Source: Saussurea involucrata (taxonomy: Eukaryota; Streptophyta; Magnoliopsida; Asterales; Asteraceae). Taken from it: a DNA stretch of 64,000 nucleotides. The stretch lies in the NCBI GenBank assembly GCA_033807775.1, contig CM066317.1:33173870-33237869 (forward strand), given 5' to 3'. The translations under genes and the position numbers were made by a program. Shown here piece after piece: positions 55,819 to 64,000 of the stretch (positions within the stretch are counted from its first letter, which is position 1; each line of letters starts with the position of its first letter). The notes beneath the pieces were generated by a model that made no database searches, had not been told where the DNA came from, and saw nothing but the letters and a program-made list of their open reading frames with translations.

Positions 55819-57764
55819 TGTTGTAGTAACGTGATGTTAAAAAGAGGAAGCATCAGATGGAAGCCTTTTCGGGGATTTCGGATGTGGTGTGCAATTTGTT
55901 AATCAAGTTGTTGGGACACGTGGTTTGTAAGTTGGCGTTGTGATATGGCAATTATCGGAATAAAATGTCGGAGCGGTAGTGGGTGGTTGCCCAAATGTGG
56001 AGCCAAGTGTTTTTGGTCGTGTGAGTCGCGGGGTGTGTATAGTTTTGGAATCATGGAAAGTTTAAAGGAGATGTTGGATTGGTTAGTATACGATGTGGTA
56101 GTAGATGCGAAATCTTTAAGGAATGTGAATTGTTTCTTATGTGCGAAAGGACTATCTAATAAGGTAACAGTTTGGAGATCAAGAAGTATGTAGCGGCTTC
56201 GAATACCGGTGTCATTTTGGATGACTCGGTTGGATACCTCAAGTTAGAATTTTTGTGAAACTGTTGACTATGTATAGTAATGAAGAGGTGCTATCTACAT
56301 TGTAGGAAAGGGTCGGAGGAGGAGGCAAGAAATGTTTGATGGGCGGTGCTCTATGCTAATGTGAGAAAGTGAGGATAATACGTCGGAATAAGTGAGTAGC
56401 TTGGAAATAGGCAAGTGACACCGGAAGTGTGGAGTAGTGTGTATAGTTTGTCATCGGTGGGTGTACGAACTCCTGGTAAGAGTATGGAGAAAGGAAATTT
56501 ATGTGTGATATGGTTCAAGGGCGGCGAAAACTAACTTATGCGACTGGTCGAAAGCGTGCACCTCCTGGTGAGCTGCTCGTAGTAGGCAATAGGTTTCGAG
56601 AAGGAAGAGGAAAAGGTAGATGAACGAATGACCATTGGTTTTAACTTGGTGTTATGGTGAGAGATGTTTCAGGTAAACCTGTTGTTCAATGCTAAGCTAA
56701 TAGAAGTAGTTTCAGGTGAGCATGGTCGTTCCTCGTTGAGTGAGTAAAAGCTTGAACTTGTTTCGAGTATGGTTGGATGATTGTTGGATGCAGCGAGAGT
56801 TTAAATGTGTGTCTTCAGGATTTGGTTCATCCCGGGTTGGTGGACACGTCGGATGGTGGATTGTGGAGATTTTCTACTGTTAGCTATGTATAAGTATGGA
56901 GTATTGAAGTGATGAGGGCGTATCTATTGGTTAGCGTTAATGAATTGTAATCGATGTGATTCAGGGAAAGGAAATATTATTTAAGTAGGACATAAGTCGT
57001 TTTAAGGAAGTAATCTAGAATTGCATGTTATTCGGTAAGGGAACTCTGAACTGAGAGTTTATTGGAATATTCAAGGTTGGCTTTGTGCCAAGTTGGCAAG
57101 TGAGTGAATGTCTCCTAGTAAAAGATTCACGATATTGTGGCAAGGAATTATGCGAAGTTCCTTCTTTTAAGGAAGTGAAGTTGTAGGCGAAAACCTTGAT
57201 TAGACGGGTTTTAGAACCGTGAGTCTAGGTGTGTGGGCGGAAGCGAGCAATATCGGGTGCGGTTGGCCTTGGATGTTTCAGATGGTATTTAAGCGAGTAT
57301 AGTGATCAGAGAGGTTGCAAGTATATGGTACTAGATGGCACGACATAGCAAAGTTGTGACTCACCGAGGGCGGTTCCGAAGTATGGAGTACGGTTATGTT
57401 TTCCATCAGAACGGTTTGGGACAACCGAGTGGAACTAAGTTGGTTGGATTGAAAAGCCTAAGACTTCTGAACCACGATTTTAGGAAAGGGGCAGCCTGAA
57501 GCGGAAGACGCCCCATAGTTTACAGTGGTGCATTCAGGAGAAAAGTGAAGTGGACTACATTTTTGGATCCGTCGAAATTATGAAAGTTGGATAGATAGTG
57601 TACGATCTTGTGGTACCCGATGAGATTTCGGAAGAATTTATAGTGTGATGCACGTCTCTATTATGGAGAGAAAATGTTGGAAGTTGAGATGATGGCGATC
57701 TTGCAAGGAATACAGGCGATAAGGAGTTGACCTTCGTCATTAAAAAACGAGTAAGGGGTAGTAG
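55819..57764 (+). other. Tek4 internal region, right, no coding domain seen
   Basis: It continues the Tek4 interior after Tat5. RT, RNase H and the integrase core should lie here in a Tekay element, but no FIDD, DSG or HPQTDG motif was found in any frame. Confidence 0.5.
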
Positions 57765-58090
57765 CTTACAAGTTGGAGTTACCGGAAGAATTAAAGGGAG
57801 TGCACCTAGCATTCCATGTTTCGAATTTAAAAAGGCGTTTGGCTGAGACAGAGGTGGCAATACCATTGGAGGATATCAGAATTGGTGAGAGGTTGACTTA
57901 CGTAAAGGAACCGTTGGGATTGTGGACAACAAGATTTGTGAGTTAAGGAACAAGAAGATCAGACTGGTAAAGGTTCAGTGACAGTTTCTTAAGGGACAAG
58001 AGGCAAACTGAGAAGTAGAGGCGGACATGAGGTCCAATTACCCTCAGCGTTTCGGCAATGGAATTCCGGGGACGAAATTCTTTTGAGGAA
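57765..58090 (+). pseudogene. Tek4 integrase C-terminus and chromodomain relic
   Basis: The plus strand reads AYKLELPEELKGVHLAFHV then SNLKRRLAETEVAIPLEDI, matching the tail of Tek1 and Tek2 integrase. It is followed, after a frame change, by NKICELRNKKIRLVKV and a chromodomain-like QFLKGQEAN with three stops. It ends IPGTKFF, just before the 3' LTR. This proves Tek4 descends from a coding Tekay element. Confidence 0.85.
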
Positions 58091-58097
58091 GGGATGT

Positions 58098-59670
58098 TGT
58101 AATAACCCAGTTTAAAAGTAAAGGAAATAAAAATAAATTAAAGTTCAACGGCTAAAGAGTGAACAAAGTAAAGTTTAGTGCTCTTGTGGTTTTGGTATAA
58201 AATGAAGAGGAAACCCTAATAGCCCTGATTGGACTCGTATTACTGTGTGCGGCTGAAGGTGAAATTGGAAAAAGTGCAATGGATTGGAGTGCAGGGATTT
58301 TCAAGGGTCACAACATTCAAGGTAATCACCATCACTTGTTTTGCATTCCTTTGGGATATTGAGTTGAGTGAATGCTTATGTGTGGGTCAGTGAGGAACCG
58401 TTTAATCTCATTTTGGTTGAAATCATGATTTTGAGGGCCGATAAAACCCTGTGGGGAAATCGCCCAGGTTCCTCTTCCGGAAGAGCGATACCGGATCCCG
58501 CAAGGAAGTCCGGAAGAGCGATACCGGATCCCGCGAGGGAGTACGGAAGAGCGATATCGGATCCCGCAAGGGAGTCCGGAAGAACGATACCGGATCCCGG
58601 TAGGGGAGTCCGAGACTTGGTGGAGTCGGTATCCGGTAGAAAATACGGAAGATGGGACCGGTTCCGGAAGGACCGGAACCGGAAGTCGGAACCGGATCTG
58701 GAAGGACCGGAACCGGAAGTTTGGGACCGGATCTGGAATGGACCGGAACCGGATTGTGGGAGCGTGTCGGCGCGAAACCGGATTTAGATCCGGTATGGAA
58801 CCGGAATCCATGTTTTTATAGGATCAGGAGTAGAGTCCGGGACTTTGGTTCCGGGTTCGGTTTTTCTGTTGAGTAAGTTGTGGGGATATGCTCCGTTATT
58901 GAGAGCGACTTGTAAAACCTTATTACTCGTAATCTTTTCAACCACTTAGGTATTCCAAGTGAGAAACCGGAAGCTACGGGAGAAGTATTGTGTAAGTCAT
59001 CAGGTGAGTTTTTCTAACTAAAAATACATGTTTTAAAACGTGTTTTCCGAAGTAAGTAAAGGAACATAAATGCCATGTTTTATTACACGATTATGCTTGT
59101 GTGAAAGTTTATTTGAGATGTATGCATACATTGTGGTTAGACGTAAATTGGCTAAGTCGGGGGTGGGCCCGCCAGTGCTCATATCGGGAGGAGTGACCCG
59201 TTTATGCCATGGGAGGAGTGACCTAGTAAGGCAGTGTGAGACTGACACATTGTCACTTTCAAGTGACTTCAGTGTGCCATTTACGAGTGTGATGTTGTTT
59301 GAAAGTTTTATTCAAAGTTGCTTTTGAAAGTTATGAATTGTTTTAAATATGTTTTGAGAACTGTGGTATTGAGAGAGCTCACTAGACCTTATGGTCTAAC
59401 CCTCGCATTTTCCAAACTAAACCTTTTCAGGTAAGCACTTAGTAGAAGGCTCTAGTAAGGGCAAAGAGAAAGCGTGAGCGTGAAGCGTTAGACTATAAAG
59501 AAGCAGTTTTACTTAGTATGTCAAGCATAGTCTTTAGAAATCTCATATGTGTAATAGGTTGTTTCCGCCAACCTTCTGATGTACTCGTTGTATGAAGATA
59601 ATATTTTGAGGCCATTCCGGCGAGTTATTTAACTATTGTTGTTTATGCTTTATTCGTTGAGTTGGGTTGT

Positions 59671-59674
<4 letters not shown>
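58098..59674 (+). repeat. Tek4 3' LTR (1577 bp)
   Basis: It begins TGTAATAACCCAG and ends GGGTTGTTACA. It is longer than the 5' LTR mainly because of extra CCGGA units near 58500-58580. The hairpin is at 59383-59398. Confidence 0.93.
58279..59477 (+). CDS. predicted spliced 47-aa ORF inside the Tek4 3' LTR
   Basis: Exons 58279-58321, 58950-59003 and 59431-59477 have exactly the lengths, phases and splice signals of the 5' LTR copy. The frame is open throughout, from MDWSAGIFKG to SSKGKEKA-stop. Four residues differ from the 5' copy (Trp6 to Gly, Ser12 to Asn, Arg25 to Gly, Gln35 to His) and two changes are silent. That is consistent with neutral drift after insertion without gain of a stop. 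Confidence 0.5.

Positions 59675-59722
<48 letters not shown>
59675..59722. repeat. (TA)n microsatellite
   Basis: TA run between Tek4 and the following MITE, continuous with the TA-rich target. Confidence 0.95.
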
Positions 59723-59723
<1 letters not shown>

Positions 59724-60369
59724 GGAGAGGTTCAAATGAAAAGTGCTAAATGTATGAGAAGTAGAGAAGTGATCATAGTATTTCATCTGGCCAACATTTG
59801 CGGCTTTGACTGAGAATCACAGGACAATTCCTCGCATCTGCAGAAGATAGAGGGGTAGTTTTTTAACTTTTACAAATATACGACAAACAAGTTCATATGT
59901 GAACTCGTGTGATTCACATATGACTATATATGAACCCGTTGATTAGCTCACACGTGGACTATTTAACTGATTCATATATGAACCTACAGGTTCATATGAG
60001 GTTCATATGTGAATCAGTTAAATAGTTCCTATAAGAATCAATTAATTAGTTCATATGTGATTCACAAGGGTTCATATATTTCAGTTAATTAGTTCATATG
60101 TGAATTAGTTAAAATAAAGTTCATATGTGCATTACATGGATTTACGTATGAACATATAGTTCATATGTGAATCACACATGTTCACATGTGAACTCGTTTG
60201 TCGCATATTTGTAAAAGTTACGTACTGTCTCTCTATTTTGGAATAGCCGTAATTTTTGACCGGTCAAAGCCGCAATTCTTGACCAGTCAAATTCAATCTT
60301 GACCGTATGAAGGGATGTGATTACTTCTCTACTTCTCATATATTTAGCAATTCTCATTTGAACCTATAG
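59723..60369. mobile_element. MITE related to 6601-7414
   Basis: GGTTCAAATGAAAAGTGCTA and GAGAAGTAGAGAAGTGAT at the left are mirrored by ATTACTTCTCTACTTCTCAT and CATTTGAACC at the right. The interior carries TTCATATGTGAA and TTCATATATGAA words and GACCAGTCAAAGCCGCAA, also present at 7260-7330, so the two elements are relatives. Confidence 0.75.
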
Positions 60370-60398
60370 CTATATATATAGCTATATATATATAATAT

Positions 60399-61577
60399 TA
60401 GGGGTGAGCAATACCGGGTACCCGCCCTTTTTTTCATGGAACCGGAACCGGAATCGGAACCGGCGGTTCCTAGAAAGAAAGAACCGGAACCGGAACCGTT
60501 CCCGTCGGTTCTCTTGTTTTTGGAACCGGTCCCGGAACCGCTGGGAACCGGTTCCGATTCCGGGTACCCGCTGACATTTTTTTTTAAACATTTTTTACCA
60601 TCAGGTGCTCGGTAAATAACAGGTCCCTTTACATGACTTGCAAGTACTAGCTAGAGAAACAGAAGAAAAACATATATAGATTGTCTGATTGGAACCAAAC
60701 CATTAACTAGTTAAAAGCCATGGAGGGGAACCCCCCTGTGAATGGGAACGTCTGCATTCCAGAAGAGGGTGCTTTTACATAAACCCATTTATTAGGGGGG
60801 GCAAGGTTGTCAATACCACATACTAAAAAGAGATAGAATTTGGAAGCAAACAAGACTCACCAGTTCTTCTACATTTAGCTCCATAGAGTTTTAGGTTGTT
60901 GGTCTAATTTTGATATTATTACCTATCTCATGAAACTATTTTTTAGTATGAAGGTGATACACCAGAGAAAGTAACAATATACACTTAAACTCACAAATGA
61001 AGATACCAGAAAGAATAAGAGGAATATTTTCTATCTATATGGTTCAAGAAATACAATATTTTTTAGAGAATAGAATAACAACCTGGTCAATTTGCAGCGG
61101 CGGTGTGTGCAGCGGCGGTGTGCAGCGGCGGGGCGTGCAGCGGCGGGGTGTTGTCGTGTTGAGACTTGAGAGTTGAGTGAAGTGATGAAATTGAAGTCTG
61201 AATATGAAAACTAAACCCTAATATGTTATTTTTAGTTTATTAAATTTTTTTACTTTTAGATTAAATATTTATATGTAATAAATAATAGATATTTAGATAT
61301 ATAGAATTATAAATATATTAAAATGTACCGGGTACCCAGCGGTTCCAGTTCTGGGTACCCAGCGGTTCCGGGTACCCGGTCCCGGAACCGGTCCCGGCGG
61401 GTACCCAACGGGTAGCGGTTCTAAAAAATGAGAACCGGAACCGAACCCAGTCACATCGGTTCCGTTATTTTAGGAACCGGAACTGGAACCAGTCACATCG
61501 GTTCCGGTTCCGGAACCGGCAGTTCCGGAGCGGTTCCGGTTCCAAAGGCGGGTACCCAGTTCCACTGCTCACCCCTA
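60399..61577. mobile_element. hAT2, non-autonomous hAT element rich in GGAACCGG
   Basis: An exact 8-bp duplication TATAATAT (60391-60398 and 61578-61585) and a perfect 12-bp TIR TAGGGGTGAGCA, with weaker inverted similarity further in (GGGTACCCGCC). Both subterminal regions (60430-60570 and 61330-61560) are dense with GGAACCGG, GGTTCC and GGGTACCC words. A GC-rich CAGCGGCGGGGTG tandem lies at 61094-61150. No transposase is visible. Confidence 0.9.
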
Positions 61578-61589
61578 TATAATATATAG

Positions 61590-62000
61590 AGGGATAATAA
61601 ATTATAAACCTCTAAATGTGTGTAAACTTTGGATTTCATAGGTTTTCTTGATGAAATTGTTTCATAAAATTGTTTATTTTGATGAAAGTGTTTCATATCA
61701 TTCGTTTCATGATGAAATTGTTTCATACATTTGTGTTTTTTTATGTAAAAACAACAAAGTTTCATCAAATTAAGAAAATATATGAAACAGTTTCATAGGA
61801 ATGAAAAAATATATATGAAACTACATAAAAAACACAAATATATGAAACAATTTCATCAAGAAATGAATGGTATGAAACAATTTCATCAAAATAAACAATT
61901 TCATGAAACAATTTCATGAAACAATTTCATCAAGAAAATCTATGAAATCCAAAGTTTACACGAAAAAAAATTTACAAAATAATGGGCCTCTATATATATA
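61590..62000. mobile_element. foldback MITE with TGAAACAATTTCATC words
   Basis: GTAAACTTTGGATTTCATAG and TTTTCTTGATGAAATTGTTT on the left pair with AAACAATTTCATCAAGAAAA and CTATGAAATCCAAAGTTTAC on the right, so the whole unit is one long imperfect hairpin. Both borders are TATATA. Confidence 0.75.
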
Positions 62001-62184
62001 TACACACACACACAACATCATCAAATGAGAACATCATCAAAATAAGAAAACACGTCAAATCAAATGTGATTATGCAACATGTTAAACGCAAAGGTGAGCG
62101 GATGACTTGGCCAGCAACCAAAATCGTGTGAATCACATGTAATTTTACACATGATTTACTGTAAAATCACATGTGATTATTTTG
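62001..62184. other. spacer with CACATGTGATT words
   Basis: A (CA)n run, then several AATCACATGTGATT near-palindromes. Nothing else recognised. Confidence 0.4.
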
Positions 62185-62823
62185 CACTATTACAAAAATG
62201 ACTTTTTGTGACGGTTTTGAAAAATAGGCGTGTAACGGTTTGATAAAAAAACGTTACAAAATATCACATAAAAAGTTAGAGAATTGTTTTAGTAACAGTG
62301 TTTATAAAGAACCGTTACTATTAAAAAAAACTTATAATCATAAAGTAACGTTTTAGATAAAAAAAAATTAATAAAAGGTTCCCTAAGGTAACGGTTTTGA
62401 AAAATCGTTGCCTTATGTGATGCTACGGTGACCGTTTTGGTAAATAAACGACATCATATGTCATGCTACGATGACGATCTTGATAAATAAACATCACTGT
62501 ATGTATGGATATGATGATGGTTTTGAAAAATAAACGTCACTGCATGCCATGATAATGTGACGCTTTAAAAGGTAAACGTCACCATATATCATGTTATGGT
62601 GACGATTTTAAGAAAAATACTGTTTTTTATATACACCTAAGGTGACGGTTTTAGCTTATGGTAACGGTTTTTGATATGATATGGTGACGTTTTTAAAACG
62701 TAACCAAATGTATATCAAAAGTGATGGCAAGATAGATGACATTTTTCATGTCAACGAAAATCGTTACCATATACCTATGGTAACGCTTTTTAACCATCAT
62801 CAATGACAATTTTTGTACTAGTG
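62185..62823. mobile_element. non-autonomous CACTA (En/Spm) element
   Basis: A 3-bp duplication TTG (62182-62184 and 62824-62826). The ends read CACTATTACAAAAATGAC and, inverted, CACTAGTACAAAAATTGTCA. The 639-bp interior repeats TGACGGTTTTGAAAAAT and TAACGGTTTT words in both orientations, resembling subterminal binding-site repeats of CACTA elements. There is no coding capacity. Confidence 0.85.
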
Positions 62824-62826
62824 TTG

Positions 62827-63359
62827 TTATCGTATTCTATTATTTAGTCACCATTCTGGTGTGACCATATATATATAAATTTAAATAAATAAAAAGGCAT
62901 ATAATAAAAATGCTTTGAATTCTTGAAGATGTAGTTTTACTCATGTGTAACGTATTAAAGGGCAAAAAGGTGTGCCATATAAGATCATCCGCATTCCTGT
63001 AAGACCAAACTTCTTTATAAAATGTTACATTAACTTTGTAATAACATCTTTCACATCCATACAAGATCAAACTCCTTTCTAAAGTGGTATCTATTGCCAC
63101 ATCATTTTTATTTACTTATTTTAATAATTTAATATTACAAAAATACTAAATATAATTTATTTATAATATAAATAATATACATAATTGAATACAAATAATA
63201 AATTAATTATAAAATATAAATAACTAAAATTTTACTTTTTGTTTTCTTTTACTATATTTTGTATAAATATAATTTAAGTACGAATAAAACACATGGATAT
63301 ATTGAAAGCCTGCAACGTTTATTAAAATACAAATATTACACAAAATACACAATAAACAT
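62827..63359. other. AT-rich interval left of PIF relic
   Basis: It may belong to the PIF/Harbinger relic; AAGATCATCCGCATTCCTG near 62980 and CATCTTTCACATCCATACAA near 63045 could be terminal or subterminal sequence, but I could not define a TIR or TWA duplication. Confidence 0.3.
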
Positions 63360-63500
63360 TACATTACTAATTATTTTCCTCTTCTCGAAATCGACTCCAA
63401 ATCTCTTCAACTAAATCGGTTTGCAATTGATGATTTGTTGACCTATTGCGGACTCTTGTTTGACGTAGAATTTGTTGAAAGTATGCAGCTAGCAATCGAA
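63360..63500 (-). pseudogene. PIF/Harbinger transposase C-terminal fragment
   Basis: The minus strand reads RVRNRSTNHQLQTDLVEEIW then SRFREEENN-stop. This resembles the extreme C-terminus of plant Harbinger-type nucleases (an AxLxxDLIEHLW-type ending). The DDE domain is absent. Read alone the match is short, but it is supported by the neighbouring ORF1-like fragment. Confidence 0.5.
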
Positions 63501-63735
63501 ACTCAATTAAATATTGTCAAGGAAAAAATAAACGCAATAAACAAATTCACGGACATTGTGCAAGAACGAGAAAGGAAAAAATAACGGGAGAAGAAAAGAG
63601 CGTGAGAAGAAAAAGGAAGAACATCGAAAACAAAAATTGGCAATTCAATTGATGTAAATGGATACATCAACAATGACTCCGGCACAACAAAGTTTGTACG
63701 AAAAACAAATTAACATGTTTTTAAACGAATGATGA
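63483..63735 (+). pseudogene. PIF/Harbinger ORF1-like (NAM-associated) C-terminal fragment
   Basis: The plus strand encodes a Lys/Glu/Arg-rich helical stretch and then MDTSTMTPAQQSLYEKQINM followed by FLNE-stop. This resembles the C-terminal end of plant 'NAM-associated' proteins that accompany PIF/Harbinger transposases (consensus like MDTSxMTPEQxxYFxxxxxE). Stops and frame changes occur in the charged part. The divergent order, transposase end on the left and ORF1 end on the right, suggests a parent element with divergent genes whose middle is deleted. Confidence 0.5.
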
Positions 63736-64000
63736 TATAATATTTATATTGTGTTTACTTATGTAATTTTTTTGATGTTTGTGTAAGTTTATCTATTAGT
63801 ATTTGTATTTTCATAATTTTTTACATTAATGTATTTTTATTTTAATAGTTTAAATAAAAAACATCGCATACAAATATCATTTATTTAAAATAAATTGTGG
63901 GTAGAAACTTTAATAAAAATAATAAAAAGTAATGTTCAAATAAATTAATAAATGAATTAAATTTTAATAAACATATTAATAATTAATGTTTAAACAAACT
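63736..64000. other. AT-rich right edge
   Basis: Nothing recognised. The right end of the PIF relic may lie here or beyond the window. Confidence 0.3.

Larger units (their letters stand above)
44678..59674 (+). mobile_element. Tek4, Tekay-like element mostly non-coding, with nested Tat5
   Basis: LTRs at 44678-46219 and 58098-59674, an intact primer site at 46222-46234 and a purine-rich TTTGAGGAAGGGATGT before the 3' LTR. Flanks TATAT (44673-44677) and TACAT (59675-59679) match at 4 of 5 bases, in TA-rich targets. Without Tat5 the element is about 7.8 kb, normal for Tekay. The only recognisable coding remnant is the integrase C-terminus and chromodomain at 57765-58090. This looks like a non-autonomous derivative or a very decayed copy. 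Confidence 0.85.

Overview
This is plant nuclear DNA, AT-rich and almost entirely made of transposable elements. The evidence is plant-type Ty3/gypsy Tekay chromovirus polyproteins with initiator-Met tRNA primer sites, a Tat-lineage gypsy element with an antisense ORF, Ty1/copia pieces, and hAT, CACTA and PIF/Harbinger DNA elements. A eudicot is likely; I cannot name a genus. I see no host protein gene, tRNA or rRNA.

Layout. 1-2301: 5' end of a minus-strand copia element running off the left edge. 2302-3312: 3' end of a plus-strand copia element. 3313-4629: an LTR-like foldback unit. 4890-7414: foldback/MITE elements joined by (TA)n tracts. 8336-10392: a 2-kb segment repeated directly at 39058-43176. 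10461-20205: a large foldback element (FB-1) split by Tek1 (11281-19499), a young, nearly intact Tekay element with TSD TGTGC. 20261-21210: a MITE. 21600-21985: a minisatellite. 22165-38562: Tek2, an older minus-strand Tekay element (TSD TATCT) whose left LTR holds Gyp3 (22749-30933, TSD ACAAC), a non-coding large-LTR gypsy element that has since been rearranged. 39058-43176: duplication copy 2, split by hAT1 (TSD TTGACGTT). 43311-44640: MITEs. 44678-59674: Tek4, a full-size Tekay-like element with almost no coding sequence, holding Tat5 (48608-55813, TSD GCCAG), a pol-less Tat element with a gag relic and an antisense spliced ORF. 59723-62823: MITEs, hAT2 (TSD TATAATAT) and a CACTA derivative (TSD TTG). 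63360-63735: a PIF/Harbinger deletion relic.

Nesting gives an order: Gyp3 is younger than Tek2, Tat5 is younger than Tek4, and Tek1 is younger than FB-1. By hand alignment Tek1 LTRs differ at 3 bases plus a 12-bp duplication. Tat5 LTRs differ by about 1% and Gyp3 LTRs by about 1.2%. Tek2 LTRs are clearly more diverged.

Most interesting observation: the LTRs of the Tekay-related families appear to carry a spliced small ORF in the leader before gag. In Tek4 three exons splice in frame to a 47-aa ORF that is open in both LTR copies. Its last exon (ending SSKGKEKA-stop) recurs in Tek1 and Tek2, with the ending kept through mostly synonymous codon changes. A covarying hairpin sits just before its splice acceptor in all four LTR families.
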